DNA of 46,987 nucleotides from Candidatus Enterousia scatequi (GTDB taxonomy: Bacteria > Pseudomonadota > Alphaproteobacteria > Rs-D84). Every line of letters begins with the position of its first letter. Positions within the stretch are counted from its first letter, which is position 1. This document shows, piece by piece, positions 16,506 through 24,058 of the stretch. The notes beneath the pieces are model-generated. The model made no database searches. It was given only the letters and a program-made list of their open reading frames with translations, and was not told the origin of the DNA. The position numbers and the translations under genes were made by a program. The stretch lies in NCBI GenBank assembly GCA_018064405.1, contig JAGHVG010000015.1, positions 1-46,987 on the forward strand. The letters run 5' to 3'.

Positions 16506-17191
16506 TTTATCCCCAATAATACGATTCCAATGTTATTTGCATTTTGCTTACGTTTAGTGATGTATTCAATAAACTCTGTGTCTTGAACAATGCCATTCGC
16601 AGATGATGCATGACGTAATGTTTTACCCCCAACCAGCAAGAACCCCATATGAACCACCGCTAAATCTGTACCAATTGTATCAATTTTTTTCTGTTTGCCA
16701 ACAATAAACAACACAATCAGGTCAGTTTTATTATTTATATTTGTAATATTAGAATAGGGCAAATATTCTAAATCAATCGTTTGTACCGGAAACTTCGCTT
16801 CAATATCATGAACCTTTTTCAGCCAGGACGATTTATCTATATTAACATGTCGAATCTCTGTCTTGCCATACTGTGATGTAACATTTTCCACTAAATCAGA
16901 GTTATTTGGAATCCAATCCGCTTCTATAAAATGATTACGCGATAAAAAGTTCGGCACGCCATCTGAGTACCTAATTTTATTCAATTTATCAATATTTCCA
17001 TCGGCTAACGATGTTTCAACGAATGTTGTGCAATCAAACGCATCATACCGTATCAAAGGATCAGAATCATACCCAAACCCTTCGCCCAGTGGGCTGTTAA
17101 GATATTGTTTTCCAACAAACTGATGCCCGATTGACACATCGTCTGCACAGCCAGACAACACAAACATCAAAGCAACCAATAAATAACGCAT
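16502..17191 (-). CDS. DUF1460 lipoprotein, amidase-like
   Basis: A 229-aa lipoprotein. The signal peptide ends in the lipobox LSGC with the lipidated C15. The mature part has the DUF1460 signature of NlpC/P60-like N-acetylmuramoyl-L-alanine amidases: FDCTTFVET with probable catalytic C54, then RYSDGVPNFLSRNHF, EYLPYSNI, and VVHMGFLLVGG with the likely catalytic His. Family members act on peptidoglycan fragments; this one would sit in the periplasm on a membrane. The ribosome binding site is weak and the gene starts 2 bp after the preceding small membrane protein, so coupling is likely. Specific substrate unknown. Confidence 0.75.
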   Translation of the reverse strand: MRYLLVALMFVLSGCADDVSIGHQFVGKQYLNSPLGEGFGYDSDPLIRYDAFDCTTFVETSLADGNIDKLNKIRYSDGVPNFLSRNHFIEADWIPNNSDLVENVTSQYGKTEIRHVNIDKSSWLKKVHDIEAKFPVQTIDLEYLPYSNITNINNKTDLIVLFIVGKQKKIDTIGTDLAVVHMGFLLVGGKTLRHASSANGIVQDTEFIEYITKRKQNANNIGIVLLGIK

Positions 17192-17193
17192 AA

Positions 17194-17499
17194 TTAATTA
17201 TTTTCTTTTAATTGAACTGCCAATCCACACAGCCGAACGGCATCACTTACGCTAAATTCAGCAGAATCTGGCAACTGTGCCATTTTTGTTACACAGGCAG
17301 ATATTAAATCAGCATTTTCACTTGATGCGGTTAAAACCTTTACTGCCGCCACACGTGCCGTATCAGACGCTGCCAACCAATTTTTCAGCGTTCCCGATTC
17401 TAACACCGAACCACGTTGAGACAAGAAAAATACAACAATACTGACAATAACAACTGCCACACACACAAATAATTTAAAATACTTTTCTATAAATTTCAT
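17194..17499 (-). CDS. Small single-pass membrane protein
   Basis: A 101-aa protein, family not recognised. Residues 9-28 are a strongly hydrophobic segment (LFVCVAVVIVSIVVFFL) after a basic start, so it is an inner-membrane protein or has an uncleaved signal anchor. The remaining 70 residues are Ala/Ser-rich with three Cys and would face the periplasm. A GGGGGG-type ribosome binding site lies upstream. It sits between a DUF2155 protein and a DUF1460 lipoprotein, so an envelope role is plausible. Confidence 0.65.
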   Translation of the reverse strand: MKFIEKYFKLFVCVAVVIVSIVVFFLSQRGSVLESGTLKNWLAASDTARVAAVKVLTASSENADLISACVTKMAQLPDSAEFSVSDAVRLCGLAVQLKENN

Positions 17500-17523
17500 A
17501 ACAGCCCCCCATATAAATCTGTT

Positions 17524-17880
17524 TTATTTGCATTCAATTACCCATAAATCATAATCAGGGTTTTGTAACGGATGTGCGCCTGGGTTATTACGACTCATCC
17601 AACTACTAAATATCACTTTGTGGTTTTCATTTTGCACACGAATAAAAGCAAAAGAATCTTCGGCTTGGAACGGGTCTGTTTGTTTACACGATTGAACAGT
17701 GATTTTAAGTTTGCCTGCGTCTAGTTCTGTACCAACAGGAATTTCATAATTCTGGGTTTTGCCCGCTGCCTTGTCCATAACAGTTATGAGTGCAACCGTT
17801 TTATCAACATACGCATAGGCAGTTAAGGCAGAAAACAAAAACAAGGGTGCAACGAATAATGATTTAAAAAAATTATTCAT
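17524..17880 (-). CDS. DUF2155 secreted protein
   Basis: A 118-aa exported protein. Residues 1-21 (FFKSLFVAPLFLFSALTAYA) are a signal peptide. The mature part matches the alphaproteobacterial DUF2155 family: AGKLKITVQSCKQ, then VIFSSWMSRNNPGAHPLQNP and the terminal YDLWVIECK. Two conserved cysteines could form a disulfide. The start at 17880 is chosen over an upstream ATG at 18021 because it begins the signal peptide and has AGGGGTG in front. It lies 31 bp downstream of rplS in the same direction. Function unknown; periplasmic location is inferred. Confidence 0.8.
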   Translation of the reverse strand: MNNFFKSLFVAPLFLFSALTAYAYVDKTVALITVMDKAAGKTQNYEIPVGTELDAGKLKITVQSCKQTDPFQAEDSFAFIRVQNENHKVIFSSWMSRNNPGAHPLQNPDYDLWVIECK

Positions 17881-17911
17881 GTTCACACCCCTGTTTGTTG
17901 TTTTATGTTTA

Positions 17912-18286
17912 TTATTTTGCGTTTGCAGACAAATCTTCAACGATACGTGCCTTTTTACCAGACAATTTGCGTAAGAAGAACAGTTTTGCACGACGCACTT
18001 TACCACTGCGAACTTTTTCAATTTTTTCCACTGCAGGGGTATATAATGGGAACTTGCGTTCTACGCCCACACCATATGATTCGCGGCGAACCGTATATGT
18101 TGCATTATTACCATTACCACCATCGCGTGCGATAACAACACCTTCAAAAATCTGGATACGGAATTTATCACCATCTTTGATTTTTACGTGAACTCTTACT
18201 GTATCCCCGGCCTTAAAATCAGGGATTACTTTATCGCCTTTTAATTTTGCGATTTGTGCATCTTCAATTTTTTTAATAACACTCAT
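17912..18286 (-). CDS. rplS: 50S ribosomal protein L19
   Basis: A 124-aa ribosomal protein bL19 located at the 30S-50S interface. It contains [43 protein letters not shown] and RRAKLFFLR. The start (18286) overlaps the trmD stop in an ATGA arrangement and has AAAGGA upstream; the longer frame from 18355 lies inside trmD. The length is normal. It belongs to the rpsP operon. Confidence 0.97.
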   Translation of the reverse strand: MSVIKKIEDAQIAKLKGDKVIPDFKAGDTVRVHVKIKDGDKFRIQIFEGVVIARDGGNGNNATYTVRRESYGVGVERKFPLYTPAVEKIEKVRSGKVRRAKLFFLRKLSGKKARIVEDLSANAK

Positions 18287-18972
18287 TTTTTGTTTTCCTT
18301 TATTAAATCCGGACGACGTTCCTTGGTTATTGCGTCCGATTGTTCTTTCCGCCACCGTTCGATATTGCCGTGGTGACCGGACAGCAGGACTTCTGGGACA
18401 CTATGTCCACGCCATACTGACGGGCGGGTATATAACGGCCATTCCAGCCCCCCGATTTCAAAACTTTCGTTAGCGGTTGCCTCAACTCCACCACCAAGTA
18501 CATTATCAACCAGACGAACCACAGTGTCAACAAAAACTTGCGCGGCAATTTCGCCCCCTGACAAAATATAATCACCAATAGATAATTCGGTTATATTATA
18601 TGCATCTATGATGCGTTGATCTATCCCTTCATACCGACCACAAAGCAGGGTATAAACCGCATTTTGCGGTTTTTCTGCGAATTTACGAACCATTTGCTGA
18701 TTTAACGTTGGTCCGCGTGGTGAAAAATATATAATTTGCCCCGGATTTTCAATAGAATCCAGTGCGGCACCCAAAACATCGGGGCGCATAACCATTCCGA
18801 CCCCGCCACCAAATTGTTCATCATCAACACTGCCATACTTATTTATAGCAAAATCACGAATGTTTATAACTTTATACGACCAAATACCCTTTTCAAGTGC
18901 GCGACCCACAACACCACCCGCCAGGGTTCCTGGGAGCATTTCTGGAAAAATTGTCAGTATATTAAAATGCAT
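18283..18972 (-). CDS. trmD: tRNA (guanine-N1)-methyltransferase
   Basis: A 229-aa SPOUT-class methyltransferase that makes m1G37 in tRNAs reading CUN, CCN and CGG, preventing frameshifting. The N-terminus is [13 protein letters not shown]. The trefoil-knot SAM site includes [22 protein letters not shown] and [12 protein letters not shown]. The C-terminal [21 protein letters not shown] is the tRNA-contacting part. It overlaps rimM by one base (TAATG) and rplS by four (ATGA). Confidence 0.97.
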   Translation of the reverse strand: MHFNILTIFPEMLPGTLAGGVVGRALEKGIWSYKVINIRDFAINKYGSVDDEQFGGGVGMVMRPDVLGAALDSIENPGQIIYFSPRGPTLNQQMVRKFAEKPQNAVYTLLCGRYEGIDQRIIDAYNITELSIGDYILSGGEIAAQVFVDTVVRLVDNVLGGGVEATANESFEIGGLEWPLYTRPSVWRGHSVPEVLLSGHHGNIERWRKEQSDAITKERRPDLIKENKK

Positions 18973-19439
18973 TATTTGACCGTTACTATTTTATTATCAA
19001 AATCAACACTGGCACCAATAAAGGACACCAAGTCGCCATTATCCAATTCTATTATATCACCTGCACCAAAGTTGTGAAAGCCCACAATATATCCAATGTT
19101 TTTCCCATTATGAACGACAATGAAACCAATCAAATCAGATTGATAGTATTCGTCTTTCTTTAATTGTGGTAGGGTGTCGCGCAAAATAAATAATTCAGTT
19201 CCGCGCAAAGATTCTGCATCATTACGCGTATTAACACCATCAATCCGTGCGATTATCACTGTTGATGTTGGGCTTAATAGGCGACTAAAATGAAAGGCGT
19301 CTGGTTCAAATTTGTCAGATAAAACCCTAAAACCCTTAAAATCGTTTGGCGATTCAGAATATGTTTGCACGCGCATTTCACCACGCACGCCCTGGGGGGC
19401 GACAATCTTTCCAACCAAGATTTTATCGTTTTGATTCAT
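18972..19439 (-). CDS. rimM: Ribosome maturation factor RimM
   Basis: A 155-aa factor for 30S head assembly that binds S19. The N-terminal half shows VGKIVAPQGVRGEMRVQ and the C-terminal PRC-barrel has YYQSDLIGFIVV and GAGDIIEL. It lies between a small Cys protein (3-bp gap) and trmD (1-bp overlap), the standard operon position except for the inserted small gene. Confidence 0.93.
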   Translation of the reverse strand: MNQNDKILVGKIVAPQGVRGEMRVQTYSESPNDFKGFRVLSDKFEPDAFHFSRLLSPTSTVIIARIDGVNTRNDAESLRGTELFILRDTLPQLKKDEYYQSDLIGFIVVHNGKNIGYIVGFHNFGAGDIIELDNGDLVSFIGASVDFDNKIVTVK

Positions 19440-19442
19440 GTT

Positions 19443-19652
19443 TTATCGTGTTTTTTGTTGGTTTTTCCATTCTGAATAAATAGGGCAACTTTTTCGTGGA
19501 CAATAATCTGCATCGGACCCCTGATAAAATATAACACTATTATTCTGAGTTGATAACCGTTTAAGCCATTGGCGATATTCGTTCATTCTTTTATTATATT
19601 CAGAACATTCCAATCCAGGTTTTATCGGACAATCGTATTTTTTCTCGCACAT
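19443..19652 (-). CDS. Small Cys-rich protein in the rpsP operon
   Basis: A 69-aa protein, family not recognised. It has two cysteine clusters, CEKKYDCPIKPGLEC near the N-terminus and DYCPRKSCPIY near the C-terminus, which could bind zinc or an Fe-S cluster. The middle is helical and basic (YNKRMNEYRQWLKRL). An ATG at 19697 is also in frame, but 19652 has AAGGC upstream. It is inserted between rpsP and rimM, 3 bp from rimM. A role linked to ribosome assembly is suggested only by location. Confidence 0.6.
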   Translation of the reverse strand: MCEKKYDCPIKPGLECSEYNKRMNEYRQWLKRLSTQNNSVIFYQGSDADYCPRKSCPIYSEWKNQQKTR

Positions 19653-19736
19653 GCGTTGCCTTTTTATTTTTTTTAGTTGCGATCGCATTAGACACACACA
19701 ACATATAAATATTTATTTTTTAAAATCCAAATCAAA

Positions 19737-19775
19737 TTGGCGACGGATACGTTTGTTATGTGCATCTGTCGCCAA
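19737..19775 (-). promoter_or_regulatory. Hairpin downstream of rpsP
   Basis: TTGGCGAC (19737-19744) pairs with GTCGCCAA (19768-19775), extended by GAT/ATC inside. On the minus strand it is followed by a mixed T-rich stretch rather than a clean T run. It could be a partial terminator that lowers expression of rimM-trmD relative to rpsP, or an mRNA-stabilising stem. Confidence 0.45.
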
Positions 19776-19799
19776 TTAACCATTACAACGGTCAAAGAT

Positions 19800-20243
19800 T
19801 TATTCCGCAACAGGTTCTGTCGCTTCGGCAACGGTGTCAGCTGGGGCTTCAACAGTTTGTTCTGCTGGCGCTTCTGCAGCAGCTTTTTCTTCGGCTATTT
19901 TTGCCAACTTATCTGCCTTATCTTTGATTTTCATTTGTGTCTTTTCAGATTGCAAATGTTTCTTGGTTTGAACAGGAATTGGCTTTGCAGCAACTAAACC
20001 CGCCTTGACCAAAAATTTATAAACGCGGTCAGATGGTTTTGCACCCTTTGCCATCCATGCCTTTACTTCATCAATATTCAAAATAACACGTTTTTCATCA
20101 TCGTGTGCCAACATTGGGTTGTATTTACCAACAACCGCCAAAATATTACCAGAATTACGCGCATTACGTGAATCTGTAACAACAACATGATAATATGGAC
20201 GCTTTTTCGCCCCATAACGTGCCAATCTAATAACAGTAGCCAT
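19800..20243 (-). CDS. rpsP: 30S ribosomal protein S16
   Basis: A 147-aa bS16 protein. The core (about 1-80) contains MATVIRLARYGAKKRPYYH, ILAVVGKYNPM, AWMAKGAKPSD and VYKFLVKAGL. Beyond it is a tail of about 65 residues, first basic then Ala/Glu/Pro-rich; such extensions are common in alphaproteobacterial S16. The start at 20243 has AAGGAG 9 bp upstream; the longer frame from 20297 begins in the leader. First gene of the rpsP-rimM-trmD-rplS operon, with its own promoter at 20381-20409 and a leader of about 130 nt. Confidence 0.96.
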   Translation of the reverse strand: MATVIRLARYGAKKRPYYHVVVTDSRNARNSGNILAVVGKYNPMLAHDDEKRVILNIDEVKAWMAKGAKPSDRVYKFLVKAGLVAAKPIPVQTKKHLQSEKTQMKIKDKADKLAKIAEEKAAAEAPAEQTVEAPADTVAEATEPVAE

Positions 20244-20274
20244 ATTTATATACTCCTTGTTTTTAACTGTTGTG

Positions 20275-20311
20275 CCACACAAGAAAACCATCATCAAGAG
20301 CGAAACTCGCC
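20275..20311 (-). promoter_or_regulatory. Structured leader of rpsP
   Basis: On the minus strand the roughly 130-nt leader contains CATCAA...TTGATG arms with an inner GAG/CTC stem, about 40 nt before the ribosome binding site. Autoregulation by a ribosomal protein is possible but not shown. Confidence 0.3.
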
Positions 20312-20380
20312 GGTTGATGTCCCTTATGCATACCGCATACAGAGTTAACTATGATGGCAATCTTTGGGATTTGCAGGATA

Positions 20381-20409
20381 ATTATGAATCATCTTTTGCG
20401 AAAAGTCAA
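20381..20409 (-). promoter_or_regulatory. Promoter of the rpsP operon
   Basis: On the minus strand, -35 TTGACT (20409-20404), a 17-bp spacer and -10 CATAAT (20386-20381). Start expected near 20374. Confidence 0.65.
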
Positions 20410-20442
20410 ATATTTTCTGACCCTTACAGCCAGGGTAATTAT

Positions 20443-20856
20443 CTATCTGGACTGTTGGTTTTGTTCGCAATACTTCATGTATAATGCCTTTGACTGTTCG
20501 GTCAATTTTTTAGCAACATATTCCGCATGTTCTTTTGTCAAAGGGGAATACAGCGTTTCTTCTTCGCATTTTATTTGGATTTGTTTATCATTTCCTACGG
20601 CATTACTAACATAATGAGTATATGTAATAAAAATCGTTCCGCCATTTACACCACTATCGTGAATTTGGGTAATAATTCTGGGTTCTATATTATAAACAAC
20701 ATAAGGAATCTTGTTTGTCGGGGGCGTTGGAACCACAGTATATACGACCATACCCGGCATTAAATTTCTGGTATCTACAAACACAGCAAGGTTACTTAAC
20801 GCTTCATTTTCAGGATCTGGTGGCAAGAATTCATCAGTTTTCTTTTTTCGTGGCAT
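20443..20856 (-). CDS. Unknown 137-aa protein
   Basis: A 137-aa protein, family not recognised. It begins with a basic stretch (PRKKKTDE), has no signal peptide, and contains a beta-rich middle (MVVYTVVPTPPTNKIPYVV) and a helical end (EHAEYVAKKLTEQSKALYM). AAGGGG lies 11 bp upstream of the ATG. It has a good promoter at 20900-20927 and precedes the rpsP operon on the same strand. Probably cytosolic. Confidence 0.65.
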   Translation of the reverse strand: MPRKKKTDEFLPPDPENEALSNLAVFVDTRNLMPGMVVYTVVPTPPTNKIPYVVYNIEPRIITQIHDSGVNGGTIFITYTHYVSNAVGNDKQIQIKCEEETLYSPLTKEHAEYVAKKLTEQSKALYMKYCEQNQQSR

Positions 20857-20899
20857 TTGTGTTATCCCCTTCTTTTACCCGACGTTTCGTGATAAAGTG

Positions 20900-20927
20900 A
20901 TTATGAATATTTTTATATAGATGTCAA
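20900..20927 (-). promoter_or_regulatory. Promoter of the 20856 gene
   Basis: On the minus strand, consensus -35 TTGACA (20927-20922), a 16-bp spacer and -10 CATAAT (20905-20900). Confidence 0.6.
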
Positions 20928-20935
20928 ATATTTTC

Positions 20936-20964
20936 TGGACTTTATAAATACAAAACAATAGAAT
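20936..20964 (+). promoter_or_regulatory. Promoter of tRNA-Gly
   Basis: -35 TGGACT (20936-20941), a 17-bp spacer and -10 TAGAAT (20959-20964), 11 bp before the tRNA. A weaker match than the tRNA-Ser promoter. Confidence 0.45.
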
Positions 20965-20975
20965 AGGGCATATTC

Positions 20976-21049
20976 GCGGGCGTGGTATAATGGCAGCACG
21001 TCAGCTTCCCAAGCTGAAGACGAGGGTTCGATTCCCTTCGCCCGCACCA
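20976..21049 (+). tRNA. tRNA-Gly(CCC)
   Basis: A 74-nt cloverleaf. The acceptor GCGGGCG (20976-20982) pairs with CGCCCGC (21039-21045), followed by discriminator A and an encoded CCA. The anticodon loop TTCCCAA gives CCC, reading GGG. The T arm is GAGGG-TTCGATT-CCCTT. The last 16 bases are repeated at 21206-21221. Confidence 0.95.
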
Positions 21050-21221
21050 AAAATTCAATCGGCATTTCGCCGATTTAATTTTTGCATGTGGCATTGGAAG
21101 AGAACCCGGCCCAGGGGGTTGAAACGGAGCGCAGCGCAGTGAAAGGGGCCCAACAAAATCACCAAGAGGAAGTGATTGGTATGATTTTGTATGGGAATTT
21201 ACAAGCCCTTCGCCCGCACCA
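21034..21221. repeat. 16-bp direct repeat of the tRNA-Gly 3' end with structured insert
   Basis: CCCTTCGCCCGCACCA occurs at 21034-21049 (the tRNA 3' end) and again at 21206-21221. The 156 bp between hold the tRNA terminator, a GC-rich stretch with GGCCC/GGGCC arms, and a strong hairpin: ACAAAATCA + CCAA, a 10-nt loop, TTGG + TGATTTTGT. Exact duplication of a tRNA 3' end is what site-specific integration leaves behind (attL/attR), but no integrase is inside. An HNH nuclease gene begins 13 bp beyond the right copy. Confidence 0.6.
21057..21080 (+). terminator. Terminator of tRNA-Gly
   Basis: AATCGGC (21057-21063) pairs with GCCGATT (21069-21075), followed by TAATTTTT. It lies 7 bp after the tRNA CCA. 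Confidence 0.7.
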
Positions 21222-21234
21222 CAATAAATTAGAT

Positions 21235-21750
21235 TTAACGCTTTTTACCAAGTTTGCAGTGAACTATATTATACCTAAGGTTATCATACTTATCGCATTT
21301 TTTAATTAAATCTGTCGTATCTGCACCCTTTATAACATCGTGCCTATGATGTGCGCGGAACTTTGCACGATCTGATCTGTGATGTTTATGGGGGTGTAAT
21401 TCTATGGGAACACCACATAATGCATCTTCTGTGGGAATTGTGGCGCCTTTGGTTTCGTTACAAATTCTGTGCATTGGTTGCAGATTTGTAATGTCATCAG
21501 ATCCTCCCTTGGATTTAGGATATATATGATCAATCGTTAAATCGTCTGTGGATATTATTGGTTGATGACAACATGGGCATACTGGATCTATTGCATTATC
21601 AATTGCTATGCGATATACGGTTTTGATATCACGTAATGAAAACTTATCTACAAACTGCAATTCATACAGTTTGCTAAACTGCTTAGAACTCAGCCCCGGA
21701 CACGATCGCATTAAATATTTGATAATCGTTTTAAAACCTTTAGTATCCAT
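21235..21750 (-). CDS. HNH endonuclease
   Basis: A 171-aa HNH nuclease. The zinc knuckle is CPCC (58-61) with C97 in HRIC. The HNH catalytic core is D74-H75 in TIDHIYPKSKGGSDD, N89 in ITNLQPM and H94. The first 50 residues (KYLMRSCPGLSSKQFSKLYELQ) are helical and may bind DNA; the C-terminal third is His/Lys-rich. AAGG lies upstream of the ATG. It lies 28 bp downstream of the LysM gene on the same strand and ends 13 bp from the duplicated tRNA-Gly tail. HNH proteins of this size occur in mobile elements, phage defence and DNA processing; the exact role cannot be read. Confidence 0.85.
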   Translation of the reverse strand: MDTKGFKTIIKYLMRSCPGLSSKQFSKLYELQFVDKFSLRDIKTVYRIAIDNAIDPVCPCCHQPIISTDDLTIDHIYPKSKGGSDDITNLQPMHRICNETKGATIPTEDALCGVPIELHPHKHHRSDRAKFRAHHRHDVIKGADTTDLIKKCDKYDNLRYNIVHCKLGKKR

Positions 21751-21778
21751 GTCCTTGCCTTTTGATTGCTTTCTAATA

Positions 21779-22861
21779 TTACTCTGATTTTACCGGAATT
21801 GAAAGAACTTGTTTTGGAAAAATCAAATCTGGGTTTTCAATATTGTTGCGTTGCGCAATCATACTAAACAATATTCCACGGCGCATAAAATTTCGCGCAA
21901 TTATCCACAAACAATCACCACGACGAACCGTATAAAACGTATCGTCATCACCCGTCATTTCCGGCATATCAAATTTATGCTTAACTGCTGCAATTGTTCG
22001 ACCATCACCGTCATGCAAACGCATTGTCATAACATATTCACGACCTGGCTTTAAATCGCCAACATCTGCACCTAATCCGAAATGTTTATATTCAGACACG
22101 CGTGCAAACCCAACATATTTACCATCCAGATCCAATGATACGCGCAACCGGGGCAGGCCATCACCACTGACGACCAAGCGACCATCAGCCAGATAATCTA
22201 TTTTTGAAATTACCAAATCCCCATCTGCCAATGTTTTTGGTGTCTGCATCAATGTTGATCCATCGCGGGTCATCAACAAAGATATAGAATCTTCCCAACC
22301 CGCAGGTGAAACATATAGAAACACCTTGTTTTCAGATTGCGTTTCTGGTGCTGATCCAACCAGATACAATGTATAATTTCCAGTCGTCAATGGCTTGACC
22401 GGTGCATAAACAAATTCACCATTATTATCTGTTTGTTCGGTGGCCAACAATTTATCGTTAACATACACCGATACAGATGAATCAGGTTTCCATCGTCCAG
22501 CAACTACCAATGATCCGCTTTTTTCTATTCTTACAATATCAAACGTTGGGGTTTTAACATCAACTGGTTGAACAATCGGTTCAGGGACGACCGATATTGT
22601 TCTGGGGCTATGGCATTTATGCAAACGAATTCCCGCAACAACTATCGCCAATATAATAACAATGAATGCACATAGAATAGGGAACCAATACGACCGTAAC
22701 GTATTAGGTTTTTTATTATCAGGATTGGTTTTTGCAAACGTATCTTGTTTTTTCCAAAACTTACGGGTGAAATTTTTCCGTTGTCTGTGCCACGAATTTT
22801 GATTATGAATTGCACTTGAAATCATATCATCAGTTGAGTTTTTAGTTTTGCTTATCGCCAT
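21779..22861 (-). CDS. LysM-domain membrane protein with Ig-like domain
   Basis: A 360-aa protein with a basic cytoplasmic N-terminus (1-57), one transmembrane helix (about 59-79), a periplasmic Ig-like domain (about 105-180, VAGRWKPDSSVSVYVN ... NGEFVYAP), a second beta-rich region, and a C-terminal LysM module (about 310-358: TVRRGDCLWIIARNF ... NPDLIFPKQVLSI). LysM binds peptidoglycan N-acetylglucosamine chains. This architecture recurs in alphaproteobacteria. A GGAG site precedes the ATG and the promoter has a consensus TTGACA. Confidence 0.85.
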   Translation of the reverse strand: MAISKTKNSTDDMISSAIHNQNSWHRQRKNFTRKFWKKQDTFAKTNPDNKKPNTLRSYWFPILCAFIVIILAIVVAGIRLHKCHSPRTISVVPEPIVQPVDVKTPTFDIVRIEKSGSLVVAGRWKPDSSVSVYVNDKLLATEQTDNNGEFVYAPVKPLTTGNYTLYLVGSAPETQSENKVFLYVSPAGWEDSISLLMTRDGSTLMQTPKTLADGDLVISKIDYLADGRLVVSGDGLPRLRVSLDLDGKYVGFARVSEYKHFGLGADVGDLKPGREYVMTMRLHDGDGRTIAAVKHKFDMPEMTGDDDTFYTVRRGDCLWIIARNFMRRGILFSMIAQRNNIENPDLIFPKQVLSIPVKSE

Positions 22862-22894
22862 ATCTAAGTGTCTCCATATACAAAGTTAATATGT

Positions 22895-22924
22895 AAAGTA
22901 TTACAAAAATCGTTTCTTTGTCAA
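22895..22924 (-). promoter_or_regulatory. Promoter of the LysM gene
   Basis: On the minus strand, consensus -35 TTGACA (22924-22919), an 18-bp spacer and -10 TACTTT (22900-22895). Divergent from the phosphofructokinase promoter. Confidence 0.5.
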
Positions 22925-22932
22925 TCGGTTTG

Positions 22933-22941
22933 TGGTATAAT
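22933..22941 (+). promoter_or_regulatory. Extended -10 promoter of the phosphofructokinase gene
   Basis: TGG-TATAAT (22933-22941) is an extended -10 box with no good -35. The start codon at 22965 has AAAGGAAG upstream. Confidence 0.5.
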
Positions 22942-22964
22942 TATTATCAAACAAAGGAAGCACT

Positions 22965-24044
22965 ATGAAAAAGATTGGAATTATAACAACTGGCGGTGAT
23001 TGCAGTGGCCTGAATGCTGTGATTAACAGTGCTGCCACTGGGGTATGGAAACGCGGTTGGCGCATTTATGGAATATTGGACGGAACAGACGGCCTCGCAG
23101 CAAGCAAACCACATATCGTTGAAATAACCCCTGACACTATGCCACCCGAAACAGCACGTTTGGCGGGCAGTGTCTTACGCAACGGTCGTCCTGATGCTAC
23201 AAATTTTATATCTGCAGAAAAAAACGGACATCTGGCCCAGTTTAATAAAAGTATCAAAAAATCATTACATGAATTAAATTTAGATGCTCTTATCTTGGTT
23301 GGGGGCAACGGCAGTTTATCGTTAGCATGGACAACGCGCGAAATATATTCTGATTTACAATTAATATGCATACCTAAAACAATTGATATGGATATACCAC
23401 TAACCGATAAAACAATCGGTTTTGATACCGCGGTTCAGCAATTAACATCATTTTGTGATCAACTAATGATGACCGCACGCAGCCACCATCGTTGGTTCGT
23501 TGTTCAATCTATGGGACGTGAATGTGGCCAGTTGGCATTACATGCAGGGATTGCATCTGGGGCAACCGCGATATTAATGCCGGAAATAAAATTCAATACA
23601 TCTGATTTGATAAAACACATCCAGAAATCAAAAACAGATTATGGTGTTATTTTAGTATCCGAAGGTATAAAAATGCGTGGTCATTCGGGACGCCCAGCCG
23701 ATATGATTTCCCGGGAACTAGATAAAGCCGGCATATCAAACCGTACGGCATATCCTGAACATACACAGCGAACAGGGGACACAACTGCGTGCGATAGGAT
23801 ATTAGCCGCCCGATTTGCTGACTGTGCACTGCATGCGATTGAAAATAACGAAACCTATGTAATGACGGCGTTGCAAGACAATATTTGTAAAACAATTTCA
23901 TTGGATGATGTTATAAATGCCGGTCATCCAATGCCAGATCCAAACATTCATGGATTGGTGATTTCCAATGCTTGCGTTGAACCCGACAATAAAATGTTGC
24001 ATATTGCCCAAGAAATGGGTATATATATCGGGAAAACAAAATAA
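22965..24044 (+). CDS. 6-phosphofructokinase family enzyme, unusual active site
   Basis: A 359-aa PfkA-family enzyme that phosphorylates fructose 6-phosphate to the 1,6-bisphosphate. The N-terminal GGDCSGLN (10-17), GGNGS (113-117), PKTIDMD (137-143) and TIGFDTAV are the family blocks. In ATP-dependent enzymes the third block reads GGDGS and the fourth PGTIDND; PPi-dependent ones read GGDDS and PKTIDND. Here Gly at the donor-selecting site suggests ATP while K138 is PPi-type, and the Mg-coordinating Asp is Asn (N115). The catalytic Asp of TID is kept. The phosphoryl donor therefore cannot be called. It has an extended -10 promoter and is followed 2-14 bp later by a DUF2817 gene. Confidence 0.85.
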   Translation: MKKIGIITTGGDCSGLNAVINSAATGVWKRGWRIYGILDGTDGLAASKPHIVEITPDTMPPETARLAGSVLRNGRPDATNFISAEKNGHLAQFNKSIKKSLHELNLDALILVGGNGSLSLAWTTREIYSDLQLICIPKTIDMDIPLTDKTIGFDTAVQQLTSFCDQLMMTARSHHRWFVVQSMGRECGQLALHAGIASGATAILMPEIKFNTSDLIKHIQKSKTDYGVILVSEGIKMRGHSGRPADMISRELDKAGISNRTAYPEHTQRTGDTTACDRILAARFADCALHAIENNETYVMTALQDNICKTISLDDVINAGHPMPDPNIHGLVISNACVEPDNKMLHIAQEMGIYIGKTK

Positions 24045-24058
24045 GAGTGAAAAAGCAT

